A DNA stretch of 64,000 nucleotides from Hippasteria phrygiana (lineage: Eukaryota > Echinodermata > Asteroidea > Valvatida > Goniasteridae): contig JAZGUH010000732.1 of assembly GCA_037893225.1 (NCBI GenBank), positions 351,129-415,128 of the forward strand. Reading direction: 5' to 3'. Below are positions 33,195 through 44,588 of this stretch, in pieces. The notes beneath the pieces were generated by a model. That model saw nothing but the letters and a program-made list of their open reading frames with translations, was not told the origin of the DNA and did no database searches. Each line of letters begins with the position of its first letter. The stretch's first letter is position 1. The translations under genes and the position numbers were made by a program.

Positions 33195-33435
33195 CTTGCT
33201 ATAAATACGCCTGTTTCATGCTGGATCACACTTTCTATTCACTTAAAATAAATAAATAAAAAACATCGCTGGCAACAGTTGGCATAAGTAAAAGGAAATA
33301 AACTAATGATAAATAATTTTCTATTTTGCTATAAATGCGCCTTTTCCATGCTAAGCCTGGAGCACACCTTTTGTGCAATATTTTTAAATGATGAAATATA
33401 TAAATAAAGCAATCTCTGGCAACTGTTGGGACAAA
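33195..33435. repeat. Tandem duplication of about 140 bp
   Basis: The blocks TTGCTATAAATnCGCCTnTT, TCCATGCTnnGC..CACAC and TCTGGCAACTGTTGG-like occur twice in the same order, about 140 bp apart. Confidence 0.55.
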
Positions 33436-33862
33436 TTCTTTTCTTCCGACACATCTTGGATCCACGTTGGTTGAATGATAGTTTTACCACGGGACTTACA
33501 AAATAATGTTTTTACCGCTGACGCCGTCGTGACGTACGTGATAATGCAACAGTTGATTAGAGTTGCTTAAATTCAGCCGATTTCCAAGCTGTGTATTTGT
33601 GCACTACTTGTAACAAATTTGCGCGTTTTGAGAGGTGGGATGATTTGAGATTTTGGATTACATACCTTACTTTGGTTTTCTAATTCTTTAAAGAAACGGT
33701 CATTAATATTTTATATCTTACTTCAGTTGCACGTTGACGAAAAATAGAGTGAGGACTTGGACCAGTTGAATACAAGTTGCCCCCCCCCCCCCCCTAATGC
33801 GGTGTGCACCAATTATTGTCCTGCTTTCTGCAGCCCTTATGCTGTTTATTATACATGTACAT

Positions 33863-34015
33863 GGGTCATTCCATAATTTGGCGTCCAAAAGTGACATTTC
33901 GTGGTGTCCCTGTTACATAGATGATACTTAATGGGAAATTACAAAGGTGAGGTGTAACAGGGACACCACGAAATGTCACACTTTTTGGACCCCAAATTTA
34001 TGGAATGAATGACCC
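33863..34015. mobile_element. Palindromic MITE with GGGTCATTC ends
   Basis: A 153-bp inverted repeat. The left arm (GGGTCATTCCATAATTTGG, then GTGACATTTCGTGGTGTCCC) is mirrored on the right. ACAT flanks both ends (33859-33862 and 34016-34019), a possible 4-bp target duplication. Non-coding. Confidence 0.65.
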
Positions 34016-34434
34016 ACATACAGAATGTATAAGCACAACACCAAGCGCTTCTAATTCTCACAATCACTATATAGCTACGTAAAATCACCATTGACAATTT
34101 TTTTGGGCGAAACTTGTCCCCGGAAATTGTTATGATTATCATTTGTTTCTATATTTTTTTTCTTGGTAGCGAATTCCAGACAGGGTTAGCGGCATAAAAC
34201 ATGATTTTTTCCTCGGTCGGGAGCCAAAAATAGGGTCGGCCGGAAATGAGAACCATAGAAATAAAAAGGGACGCCCTTATGGTATGCCAATCAAAGTAAT
34301 TTAGGTATCTCATGTACTTGATGTGTTTTTCAATTATTTCGTGAACAGTTAAGGTGTTTGACCGTGAAACTCGGCTTCCCACGAATACACTTTAGCTGTA
34401 TCTGGATGTAAAACGAATGGAAGACTTATGCTGC

Positions 34435-34935
34435 TGTTCATATTTTTTTCAATATCATTATAATAGGTCGGCATATGGCAACCGCGTTATTGATGCATCC
34501 CGCAGGTTGTTTTAACGACATTTCATGAATTATTTTTTCTTTAAATCTCTTTTCGTTAATGAACGCAATTCGAAATTAGCCATTTGTATGATTCAATTAA
34601 GGATTCAGTCCTCCGTTATATGCCGAATCATTAACGCTGGTCCGTTTATTACGAGGTGTACATTTAAAATGCATTAGGCCGTGAGGACATTATTCAATCG
34701 ACTCCAATGTGTGTCATAGAGGAAGATTACCACTTGTATCGTGCAACCACATTAATACACATGCTAGTTGCTGTTTAGAAAAGGGTTTGGACCCTTTTCT
34801 ACACTTTTAATGACCCATGTTATACACGAATTAACTGGTTTTTGTAGATTTACCGTTTGGGGAGAGGAAAGAGGCAGAATTTTTTGTCATTGGGTTGCCA
34901 TTTAATTTAGGCGATTCTTCTGCCACTATAGGCTA
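34435..34935. repeat. Dispersed repeat family, copy D (3' part)
   Basis: Shares GGCATATGGCAACCG, ATTGATGnATCCCGCAGGTT, the AACTGGTTTTTGTAGATTT block and the GGGGAGAGGAAAG tail with copy A. The sequence just before it (GTGAAACTCGGCTT, 34363) matches the sequence just after copy A (8551), which suggests that the complete unit is longer or tandemly arranged. Confidence 0.65.
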
Positions 34936-35734
34936 CCAGCTTTCCAAATTCAAACTGTTGATATTAAATGTCTATAATAATTATGCTTCACAAAATTACT
35001 TGTTTTTGTAAAGGTGTCCCGGTGTAGCGTGAATTTCAAGTACTTATAAGTGCTCATTGGTCGTATTGTGCATGCCTACGTGAAGATAATTAGGAGAGTG
35101 GCCAGTCACGTGAGAGAATTTAACCAATAATTAGGAAAAGGAGTCCGATTTTCATGGGAGTCAAATATCCATATGCCACCGGGTTCAGTGGCGTAAATCC
35201 GTATCGGCGAGTGGGGGGATGGGGGTGACCAAAATCCCGGCCGACCAAAGAAATTCGAAAATCGGGGAGGGGGGACTGGAGACGATATAGCACTGGGGGC
35301 GCTGTTCATAATACAAATGTCTGGTTACCATATGTAAGCTGTGTTCATCTTAATGCAAATATGCACACTTTTGTTTTCCGTTTTGTATACATTTTGACAG
35401 TTGGAAAGTTACAAGATAACCTCAAAATCAGCTTTTTTTTGTTTCTCACCACACAAATCTGGGGGGTGGTGGGATGATCCAATGGCCCAGCCCCCTGGTC
35501 AAAAAGTGGGGGGGGGGGGGAATATCACATCCCCTCCGTGATTTACACACATTTACGTTTATTGCAACATGTACTCGTCGATGGGAATCGTAGTAGCAAT
35601 ACGCAGCTACTATCGCACTGCTTGGCCTAAGCAACGTACAGACTAATAACCTTGTGCAATTCCTTTAGCAATGCAAACACATACCGCTTTACACAAGCTC
35701 TTGAAGCAATACACAATTTTACTGCGCTTTCACG
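34936..35734. other. Non-coding with a partial CAGTGGCG MITE end
   Basis: Contains CAGTGGCGTAAATCCGTATC at about 35183 (a related end of the 22161-22385 MITE) and G-rich runs near 35205-35280 and 35508-35520. No gene. Confidence 0.45.
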
Positions 35735-35965
35735 ATCGATGGTGGATTTTCGCGATCGGTGATGGACTTTTGCGATAGGTGATGGACTTTTGCGATCGAT
35801 GATGCACTTTTGCGATTGGTGATGGACTTGTGCACGTGATCGTTGATGGGGCTTGATCGGTGATGCATATATTCACAATCGGTGATGGACTTTCGCAAGT
35901 GGTGATGGACTTTTGCGACCAGTGATGGATTTCGCGAGTGGTGATCAACTATTCAATGGGTGATC
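35735..35965. repeat. GATCGGTGATGGACTTTTGC tandem array
   Basis: About eleven degenerate copies of a roughly 20-bp unit, GATCGGTGATGGACTTTTGC. Two further units in inverted orientation occur at about 38367-38413. Confidence 0.85.
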
Positions 35966-36504
35966 AATAATCTGGCTATATAATTATTGAAGTATATCAT
36001 TTCACTCATCACTCTGGTCATCGACTGACTTGTGAGACATACGCATAGTAGAATCCGCTTTTAAATAATGCATTTTGTCCCTTTCTTTTAAGTTATGTTT
36101 TCTGAAAAGACATAGGTCTATTATAGACGGGGTGGTATACTGGTATTCTTTTCACAATTCTGTTGAGAGGTTTCCTGGTTATTTTCAAACGGTTCTGTTC
36201 AATTTTGGTTCCATTCGATAACACGCATTTTACCAAGTCCGCACTCGTGATTCGTTTTCAGTAGGCCTACTTATGTATTTAATTTCAATTTCATTTAGTT
36301 TCAAGTTTCATGTATATAGGGGATCAATTTCTTTTGTAATGACATGTGAAATCAAAATAGAATGTGACGACGTTGCTAGGCTATGCATATGATGTCTGCA
36401 TGCTTGTTTTTCTTTCTTCCATTGTCAAAGAATATGCATAATGGTTAATTTGGGTTTGGGTATCCGAGCCCTAGTAGAGACTTAAAGTTAGTGTACACGA
36501 TTGG

Positions 36505-36650
36505 TAATCCTCCAATTATATTTTTTTATGAATTTTTACAAAATACCTTACTAGACTGTAAGTTAATAGTAATCTCAATCATTCTGTGAAATTATGGCAC
36601 CAGGTGTGCTGTTGTTGTCAAGAAAAGTAGAAATTTATATCGTTTTCCAA
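36505..36650. repeat. Interspersed repeat, partner of 2831-2980
   Basis: Same motif order as 2831-2980, including a GTCAAGAAAAGT word and a following TTTCCAAC. Confidence 0.5.
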
Positions 36651-36696
36651 CGATTTACAGCTGGAAATCGTTGGAAAGCTGCCCGTTAGCCCTGAG

Positions 36697-36790
36697 TCAA
36701 GGCGCGCGTGGCTACCCGACGAGTGGCGCGCCCGGACATGCCGGTATTCGGAACGCGTCACGCGTGCATGTAGCCAGCGCGCCTTGACTA
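36697..36790. repeat. GC-rich hairpin
   Basis: AGTCAAGGCGCGCGTGGCTAC and GTAGCCAGCGCGCCTTGACT form near-perfect arms around a GC-rich loop with CpG-rich GCGCGCCCGG. It stands out against the AT-rich surroundings. Confidence 0.65.
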
Positions 36791-36959
36791 AAAGGCTATC
36801 ATCCATCCGACGGTTGAAAACGAGCGCCGTTTTTCTCTCGTTTTTGTCGCTATCCAACAACGCAAAACTTTGAACAGGTCAGTGAAACGATATTTCCAAT
36901 AATATACTAACCCCCAAATCCGCCCATTTCTGAATATTGCAACAATGACCAATCATGTA

Positions 36960-37815
36960 CACTACCTTTAAGTTCCATTTGAAGGTGTTTTACATATTTC
37001 AATAAAGGTTTATAATTCATTTGTGACTCATTCTTTTCGAGAAAACAGCGCATTTATGAGTGTCTTTGTACGTTAATAGCCGAACAGTGATGAATAATCT
37101 TTTACTCCGATTTACATGCTTTGTTCAAATGCATATAATTTAACAAACACATGACAGGCAATATTGTAAAAATCACGACTTTTTAAAATTTAGCCAATAC
37201 AAACAGCCCATATTCACGTACGTTTCAGCCGCACTTTCAACTGCGCATATGCGATTCCTTGGGATAACGTTATCAAGGTTGCCGATTTTACACCGATGAT
37301 GCGACTCGAATCTTTTTTTTTTAAATTGTGTTTATAGACCACCTAATTTGGAAGCCGTTGTTATTGTATCACTATATGGTTCAATCACTGTAGATTCAAA
37401 AATATTTCTGAGAAAGTAGAAACAGTGATTTCATTAAACAGCTGCTAGTTTTCTCCAATGTCGTTTAGTACCATTTTGTTCTTGACAAGAACATAATTTC
37501 AGAGGTTTCCCCAACATTTAAACTTGTAGATAACGATGGGCAATCAAGTCAACAAATTTGTGAACAAATCTTCGCCAGAAATTGTTTCTCTTCGACCGCG
37601 TTCGAATATTGTACCCAAAACCAACATATTTTTGTCGGCATTGATTAAAAGTTTGTGTAAATGTCGACATAAAAAACTTAAATTAACGCAACATGTCTGC
37701 ATTTGTGATCTCCGATATTCCAAAATTTGCTTCATTAAATCAAACTCACACCTCAGGTTTTCAGTCTCATTTTGTTGGTCAGAAACTGCTAATATATTGA
37801 GCACGTAGTTACGAT
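36960..37815. other. Non-coding, no feature recognised
   Basis: AT-rich sequence. No gene or repeat is identified. Confidence 0.45.
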
Positions 37816-37818
37816 TTC

Positions 37819-37945
37819 AGTGAAAAAAACCAGACGTAGTTATTCCGCGGAAGAACCAACCATTATCTGGAGGTATAGTACATATGCCGTTCTTTTTTCT
37901 TTTTTTCTTTAACCTGTAAAATCATATTTTATTCATTCAAATGCT
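37819..37945. mobile_element. Partial copy of the Academ-like element left subterminal region
   Basis: About 127 bp nearly identical to 39553-39690. Both read AGTGAAAAAAACCAGACGTA, then TTATTCCGCGGAAGAACC, CTGGAGGTATAGTACATATG and TAAAATCATATTTTATTCAT. The outer 170 bp of the inverted repeat is missing, so this is a truncated second insertion or a duplication of the inner end. Confidence 0.7.
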
Positions 37946-38495
37946 ATTTTACTGTGAATTAGTCGTGTTTGTTGAGGTCTGGTATCCCGTATCGCGAGCA
38001 ATACAACAACACTAAAACAATTCTGTTTAGTCGGCCTTTAGAATTGCTCATTTTTATAGAAACAAAAAAACATCTAGCGAAAAGAAATCCACTGTTTGTA
38101 AAAGATTGCCACGTGATTTTTGTATGATCAGTATTGCATATTTTCCCTATACCTGGGAATCCTTGATTGTCAAGAAATCTTAAACGCAAAAGTAATACAT
38201 GGACTATCGAAACTTAGAATTTATTGATACCTCAGTAACCACTTTACCTGGGAAAAAATAACCACATAGAATTTTCCCCGACACGAATTTCTGGCCATAT
38301 AATTTTTAGGGCTTGCTTAACACAATTTATTGATTTATAAATGTAAAAACAGTTTAACTGCACTCCCGAAAGTCCATCAACGATCGTGAAAGTGCATCAC
38401 CGATTCGATGATCACATTAAATGCCTCTTTGGTGTTCCATAAACTTTACCAGATAGACACATGTACCGTTGGGCAGAGACATGGGCGGCGATCCC

Positions 38496-38953
38496 GGGGG
38501 GGGGGGGGGGGGGGGACACGTCCCCCCAATATTTTGCGAGACGGTTATGACAGTGTCCCCCAATATTTCCCCGATTGTCATATACATAATACACACAAAT
38601 CAACACACATTTTCACAAATTGTCCAGGATACACAAGAGACACCGAGAATTATTAACAATTACTGTTGTGCGCTTTTCCCTCCGTACCCCAACCTTCACG
38701 AGAAATCGCCGCCGTTGGACAGGGGGACAGAAAACCTATAGGGGGGGGGGGGGGGGGGGGACATATTTATCTAGATAATTCTCCCCCCCCCCCCCCCTCT
38801 CCTTCCCCTCCCGGACACGTTTACCGGATCGCGACCTGGTAAATCTGCAGGGGGCAGTGGCGTATCCAGCGGGGAAAGGGGAGGCATTTAGGCGTCATAA
38901 AAACAAAAAGAAATAGTTTTGTTAAGACGGTTCGGACGTCGTTTGCCCTCCCT

Positions 38954-38983
<30 letters not shown>
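38496..38983. repeat. Cluster of poly-G/poly-C tracts
   Basis: Homopolymer runs at 38496-38515 (G), 38741-38760 (G), 38783-38797 (C) and 38954-38983 (G). The CCCCCAATATTT words near 38522 and 38556 suggest a repeated unit. Frames with polyglycine or polyproline here are artefacts. Confidence 0.9.
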
Positions 38984-38984
<1 letters not shown>

Positions 38985-39029
38985 GGGGGAGGGACAGAAT
39001 CACCTTTCACACCGGGCCCAACGCACACA

Positions 39030-39145
39030 AGACTTATTGTGCAAATGCCTGCAATTGGGGACCTCCTATTATTGTCTTCCTTTTGTTCATACTCTAACTT
39101 TTTGGTTTTGTACACGATTTTCAAATGGGGACCTTTGGTCCCCTA
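39030..39145. repeat. Dispersed repeat also present at 60955-61110
   Basis: Both copies contain CAAATGCCTGCAAT/TAAATACCTGCAAT, TACTCTAACTTTTT, TTTTGTACACGATTTTCAA and a following GGGGACC or GTGGACG. The family is unidentified. Confidence 0.6.
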
Positions 39146-39382
39146 TTGAATGCAAATACAAACTCAACTGAGTGCACACACAAGTGCATAAGTGTTACGG
39201 CTAGACTGCTCACCCTGCACGCGCACGTAAACAGGCTGCCCGCGCACGTAAACAGGCTGCCCGCCCGCGTATTTTTTTCCCTAGGATGGTTAGGGGCAAT
39301 TATCATAAATGGTGTACCTAGGCCCACGCGCATATGCGTACGTGTTACTCATTTCGCTCTAAAGATCCATCGGATTTCAGAC

Positions 39383-39592
39383 CTCCGTGTACCACCCGGA
39401 GGGCTAAACAAAACTTATATGGAAAGATTCGTAATTTATTGCTTAATAATAATATTCATGTTAAAAAGAAAAAAAATGGAACGCAAAGAAGTTATAAATA
39501 ATTGTTTGCGGAACTAATTTATTTTCGTCGGACGTAAAGCCGCGCGTCGTCCAGTGAAAAAAACCAGACGTAGTTATTCCGCGGAAGAACCA
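39383..39592 (+). repeat. Left terminal inverted repeat of the Academ-like transposon
   Basis: Begins CTCCGTGTACCACCCGGAGG. It includes GGAAAGATTCGTAATTTATT and TTATTTTCGTCGGACGTAAA, then CCGCGCGTCGTCCAGTGAAA. All of these are found inverted at 46916-47123. Confidence 0.88.
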
Positions 39593-40698
39593 ACCATTAT
39601 CTGGAGGTATAGTACATATGCCGTTTTTTTTTCTTTAACCTGTAAAATCATATTTTATTCATGCAAATGCTATTTTACTTTGAATTATTGTAATTGAAGT
39701 GACATATAGTTTATTCAGTCATTACGTGTACGATTTTATTCCGTTGAATATTTGTTTTATAATGCTACTCCCCCCCCCCCCCCCCCCCCCCGGCAAATGG
39801 TGTAGTCTTCGTTGATATGCAGCTTGTGCATGTAACTTTGACATCTGATCGGAGTGAAGTGAAGATAAAATACATATTTTATGTGAGCACAAACACGTTG
39901 GATTATTCATATACAGTTCTGTTATGAACGTGAGTAAACCTTATTAAATATTTAGACCCTTTTTGGTCGTTAAAATGATCATTATGCTCGTAAATTAAGA
40001 TCGTTGACTCGTCATCAGTGCAGTGTTTTCATATTTTTTAACGTTAACGTTAACGTAGTGATAGGCCTAGTTCCGTGTATTTAGGACACCTCGATTTTCT
40101 TTTTACAAGGTTCGTCCAAAACTTGTGTTTGCATTTGACACCAATCCGAAAGTGACTTTTGCACTGTAGTGGTCTTTGTTCTTCAGATTAGCTATTTTGT
40201 TATCAGTTGCTTTGAAAAAAACCTGACATTTCTTACCGTTTTTTTCACTGGCAAACACAGGCCCAACGTGTGTCATGTGTGTGACATCTTGCTTTTTTAT
40301 TTCAACTGCAGCCTTGGTAGACTGTTGTCGATTTACCATATATGAACTGTTGAGGCTCGACAACAACAAAACAGACACTCGTGCAAGACCATTCTCTTCT
40401 TTTTCTGGTCACAATATTGGTGGTTTAAAATAATTCAGCAGCATGTTCAATTGTATTTTTTTTTTTTTTTTTTTTTTTGGCCGCCTAAATTAAGACCCAG
40501 CTGTAGTGCTATTTACATGTACATGCAACTTTAGGTACTAACTACTCTGTTGCTTCAGCCCACTTGGTGAAGAAAAATCAAACCTACATTGCAATTTGTT
40601 TCATAGGCCTACATGCATAAAACCAACTACAGATAGCTAGTCTGGGATTACTGATTAGGTAACTAAACTAAACTGATTTGATTGCGTTTAAGTAAAAA
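39593..40698. other. 5' region of the Academ-like transposon
   Basis: Non-coding. It holds a C run (39770-39791), an AACGTTAACGTTAACG tandem near 40040, and a poly-T tract (about 40458-40478). The promoter and 5' UTR of the transposon gene should lie here. Confidence 0.5.
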
Positions 40699-41028
40699 AT
40701 GCCGGACGACGAAGCTGAACAGCGAGTTTGCATTATTCACCATGAAGGGTCGACTGATCTACAGTTTTATGTTATTAATCAGACGAGGCTGGATAAGATC
40801 CGATCAGTAAAAGAGCAGAGACTCAAGATGCCAATTGGTTCACCATATCGAATGGACAGAATCTGTTGTCAAATACCTGATGAAATACCGCTCCAAAGTT
40901 TTGATCGCTTTGGCTACCACAGACGCTGCTACCAGCGGTTTACTGCAAACTTGCATCATCTTGACCAACATGAGCCAGAAAATCCACCAGGGAAACGCCT
41001 AAAGCGAGATCCAGACGAAGGGAAACAG
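40699..41028 (+). CDS. Academ-like transposase, exon 1 (N-terminal Cys/His region)
   Basis: 110 codons from ATG 40699 (MPDDEAEQRVCIIHH) to a donor AAACAG before GTATTG at 41029. The encoded part has paired Cys and His residues (VCIIHHEG, RICCQIPDE, FGYHRRCYQRF) spaced like the start of the zinc-binding region common in this transposon protein family, and ends in a basic GKRLKRDP tract. The exon ends in phase 0, which fits exon 2. Confidence 0.75.
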
Positions 41029-41515
41029 GTATTGAAAGTCATTGCATCAATCATAATTGATTCCCCGCACCATGTTTGCTTTGATTTGTTTACTTGAATC
41101 AATTGTAATGAAGTCTTTCAGAGCATGTATGTTTTAATCCACAATGTAATTGCCTTCTGTTTAGACAGTTGTTCACATGTGCACCACACAAAAACTTAAA
41201 AACTTAAGCTTTATTGTCTATTGTAGGGAAAGTACATGCTTTAAAGTTTAAGTGCACCATTGAAAATGTACGCAATCAGTGTTTGTAAACAAAATCAAGA
41301 AACAACCATCTATAGTCATACTGACTTAGTCATACATGTGTGTTTGTGTTGGTAACAAAAAGACATGTAAAAAAAAGTTTCTTACTTAATACATTTATGA
41401 CCCTGTTCCTTTATTAATGGTGATTGTTTTCACATTTCCTCTAGTGCAGATGATTAGCTTGAAGACAGTGTGAAATACAATTACTCATAATATCACTGTT
41501 GCTTGTACATTTCAG

Positions 41516-41745
41516 GTTATTTTTCCAAAACAGTGTATTTTTCAATGGAGTGTTCAACAGAGATGCAAGAGTACAGCCAGGAAAAAGGTCAAAGTAAAAG
41601 GTGCAGTTACAAGTGAAGGATTGTGTGTTTTCGATAGAGGTGGAGGACAACGACTACAAGAGGTAGCAAACGAAAGGAAGGACGAGGAGCTTTTGTTGAA
41701 AATAAGACATGCTGATTTGTTTGCTTGTGAAGCTATGTACCACAG
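41516..41745 (+). CDS. Academ-like transposase, exon 2
   Basis: 230 bp between an acceptor (GTACATTTCAG before 41516) and a donor (CACAG before GTAATT). In phase with exon 1 it encodes VIFPKQCIFQ...GQRLQEVANERKDEELLLKI followed by RHADLFACEAMYHR. The pattern (a Cys, then a helix with alternating charges, ending in YHR before the next Cys) continues the zinc-binding region. It ends two bases into a codon, which the next exon completes as Arg. It was too broken up by introns to appear as a long frame. Confidence 0.75.
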
Positions 41746-42070
41746 GTAATTACATTTACATAGTTAATACGGTTACAATGAAAATTGGCCAAGGACCAAT
41801 GAACAAGGTTGTGCTTGTTTTCCATTATGTCAAAGAAGACAGTTTCTATGTACACGAAGCAGGAAAATTCACTCTGTAGAAACATCCTTGATACCAAGGT
41901 ATCTGTCACCTGTAAAAGGAATAGATGACACAGAAACCTTGTTAATATTTTCAAAATATATGTCACCCTAAATCATGCCATCCTATTGAAACTGTTGTTA
42001 TTCCAATCTACCATTGCTCTACAGTAGATCCTAAATTTGTCATTTAAACATTTTAAATTGTACATGGCAG

Positions 42071-42221
42071 GTCATGCATCCGAGCGTACACTGGTAAATA
42101 TCCAAGAACGTCCACCTCAAGAGAGACGGAGGACAAGTCAGAATCTTCTAGAGAGTATCACCAAATGGTTGAAGCACACAGTTCCGCTTTTAAAGAAGTC
42201 TGTAAACTTATCGACAAAGAG
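42071..42221 (+). CDS. Academ-like transposase, exon 3
   Basis: 151 bp after acceptor ACATGGCAG and before donor AAAGAG/GTATTT. In phase it encodes SCIRAYTGKYPRTSTSRETE followed by a helical stretch (YHQMVEAHSSAFKEVCKLID). It thus supplies the Cys that follows YHR of exon 2. The phase agreement at both sides strongly supports the gene model. Confidence 0.75.
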
Positions 42222-42924
42222 GTATTTTATTCTGCCCTTTATCATGACAAATTAATATAAACCATAGACTTTAATTGTCAATAACACTGTTCAATGCAAC
42301 ACAAAGAAACAAACTTCTACTAATGTGTTTTATACTGTTTTCTACTAACGTTCATCTACATGTAGTTTATTATGGTTACCTAATTAATTTCATTGTTATT
42401 CAGAATTCATTAGTTTTCAACTTCTAAGTGCTTCTTCTTCAAGCAAAAATGCATGGTTAGCGTTTTGTAATTTGAGAACCATTGTTAAGAGTTGTTTGTG
42501 ATTAAATGAATTTTTATTTGTTCAGTTTCGTTGTATTTGGCATAATAATTCATTTCATAGTTATCTTCAATTCATTAGTTTCTGCAGGGATGAAATTAAT
42601 TCCCTTTTTAGCGATAACCTGTTGACGAACCAGAAATCATTATGCAGGATACAAGTGCTGCTTCCATCAACCATGTAAGGTAAGGTTTTTACTAACCATT
42701 GTCAGAGTTGTGTTCAATTAATACCATTTTAGAGTTTGTTTTCTGCCTTCGGATAACAAATGAAAAACTTCCCGCATTGTTTGTATTCTTTTGTAGGACC
42801 TTTAAAATTCTACATACATTCTTTGTTTTCTTGAGGCAATCAGATTCCTTGAATTCTAACTTTTCCACAGACAACAATTTTAAATTAAACTAGCCGTGTT
42901 TATTTTACTATGTTTATTATTCAG
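42222..42924 (+). other. Intron of the Academ-like transposase gene
   Basis: A 703-bp AT-rich intron from GTATTT to TTATTATTCAG. Internal AG-preceded open bits (for example near 42645) could be a small alternative exon, but they are not needed for phase. Confidence 0.5.
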
Positions 42925-43818
42925 GTCATTGGCAAACAAGGTGTGTTGAAGTTGAAAAAGGTGGTAGACATTTATTATGGCCATCTCCAAAGTACTCCAT
43001 TCCACGTCGAAAATCCTCATGGGAAAACTGTCAAAAATAAGATTGGAAAGGCCTACGGTGAAACCATCAGCTTCGTTGATATTGGCAAGGTAAAAGGAAA
43101 GTATGATGGCCTTATTATGTACAGTAGTAGCAACGATCTTGGAAATGCAGTTCGAGAATCTTACAGACTGGCTTCCGAGAACCATCTTTTGTCCTCTGCA
43201 ATGTTCTTACGAAACCTGGTGAAAGAGAACTTCCAAGAGTCAGAGCCTCTTCGGTGGCCTGTGACAGCCAATGATCTTGAGAAACTTCCTGATGAGATAC
43301 CAGCTGAGTTGACCAAATTTCTTCTGGTGTTATTTACTGGATCTGATTCGCCATACTGTTCACAGAGGGCGACTAGAGTGGTGGAGTCTTTAAGTCAAGA
43401 TATTTGCCGGGCAGTTACTTGCAACCGATGGAAGCTACCCAAACACATCATAATGTCGATGGCGCTTCATCATATGTTTCGAAGTCGCCAACTCAATGAC
43501 ATGGTGTATCGTCTGGGGCACGCTGAATCCTATGATTTTGCGCTGGAGCTTGAGACGGCGATTGCAGATGCAACTGATGCTTCATCTGACTTACTGTCAA
43601 CCAAAATTATGAGAAATCCAAAGGAACCAAGTGTGTTTCATAGTGACTTTGATAATTTTGACAAGTTTGTTAACAGGATGGAAGGTGCAGGTTCGGTCCA
43701 CACAGCTCATGGTATAATGTTGCAGGACCACAATGAAGAAGAAGTTGCAGCAACAAGACCATTTGAACTCCCTGAAGTTCCCAAGACAAAAACGCGGAGC
43801 TATGTATATGTTATATGA
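42925..43818 (+). CDS. Academ-like transposase, exon 4, first frame
   Basis: About 298 codons from the acceptor TTATTATTCAG. The sequence opens VIGKQGVLKLKKVVDIYYGH and contains a mixed alpha-helical domain with no named motif that I recognise (a THE-like block SQRATRVVESLSQDICRAVT and a PKHIIMSMALHHMFRS block). The frame stops at TGA 43816-43818, overlapping an ATG at 43815 (ATGA), and the protein similarity continues in the -1 frame. Most likely this is a one-base deletion in this copy. A stop-restart overlap is the alternative. Confidence 0.75.
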   Translation, partial: VIGKQGVLKLKKVVDIYYGHLQSTPFHVENPHGKTVKNKIGKAYGETISFVDIGKVKGKYDGLIMYSSSNDLGNAVRESYRLASENHLLSSAMFLRNLVKENFQESEPLRWPVTANDLEKLPDEIPAELTKFLLVLFTGSDSPYCSQRATRVVESLSQDICRAVTCNRWKLPKHIIMSMALHHMFRSRQLNDMVYRLGHAESYDFALELETAIADATDASSDLLSTKIMRNPKEPSVFHSDFDNFDKFVNRMEGAGSVHTAHGIMLQDHNEEEVAATRPFELPEVPKTKTRSYVYVI

Positions 43819-44588
43819 CCAAGCGAAAGGGGCCTGATATCAAGATCAAGACACAGACAGTTGCAGGTAGTCACATTGCTAGAGAACGTGCTAACAAAAT
43901 CAACAGTCTATGGGTTTTGGCAAGGAACATTTCTTCAGGGAGTAGCCAAGAAGTACCTGGATGGAATGGTTTCATTTCAGAAACTGGAGAGCCACCTTCA
44001 ACTTTGACATCCCTTGACTATTATCCTGTTATCAATCATCCCATGACAGAGTATTGCACGATTCAAGAATGCCTGCGTGTGTCTGCCGAAGCCACTAAAG
44101 AAGTAGGACAGGAATGGGTGATTACAACGTTTGACTTGGGAGTGTGTATGAAAGCATTTCCATTGGTGTGGACCAAACCTGGGTATGAAAAGCACATTAT
44201 AATCATTGGTTCCTTCCACCTAATTTGTGCTTACCTGAAGATGGTGGGGAAAAAGATGGCTGATACTGGTTTTCAGGAGGTGCTGTTGGAAGCAGAGCTG
44301 ACAACATCTGGCTCAATGAAAGGGATCATCGGAGGCACACATTATGCTAGGGCAATGTTTTGTCATAAAGCTATTGTTGAGGCGCTTGAAAGGCTACTCC
44401 TTCAGAGATTCACATCCGAGAACCATGCCAACAACAAGATAGAGGGTGTCAGCTCAGCCAAGCTAAGGCAATTGGTGGAATCACGATGCAATGAGCACCT
44501 TGACCTTGTCATAGAAGACCCAGGCTTGATGGGCTTCCTTGAAGCTTATGAATCATTCAAAGGGAAGGAAAACTTGGAAAGACGCCCC
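43815..44588 (+). CDS. Academ-like transposase, second frame
   Basis: Continues the protein from ATG 43815 for about 255 relevant codons. It contains LWVLARN, a DYYPVINHPMTEYCTIQECL block, WVITTFDLGVCMKAFPLVW, and KHIIIIGSFHLICAYLKMVG. That last run resembles the central region of this widespread transposon protein, where an acidic residue follows a hydrophobic strand (TTFDLG) and may belong to the transposase core. At about 44582-44590, a CCCC run, similarity moves to the -1 frame. The rest of this frame to 44771 is out-of-frame translation. Confidence 0.7.

Noticed and set aside
38408..39149. Polyglycine and polyproline frames
   Set aside because: Caused by long G or C homopolymers. No conserved domain.
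42599..42680. Extra small exon in the large transposase intron
   Set aside because: Exons 3 and 4 join in phase without it, and no family motif is encoded there.
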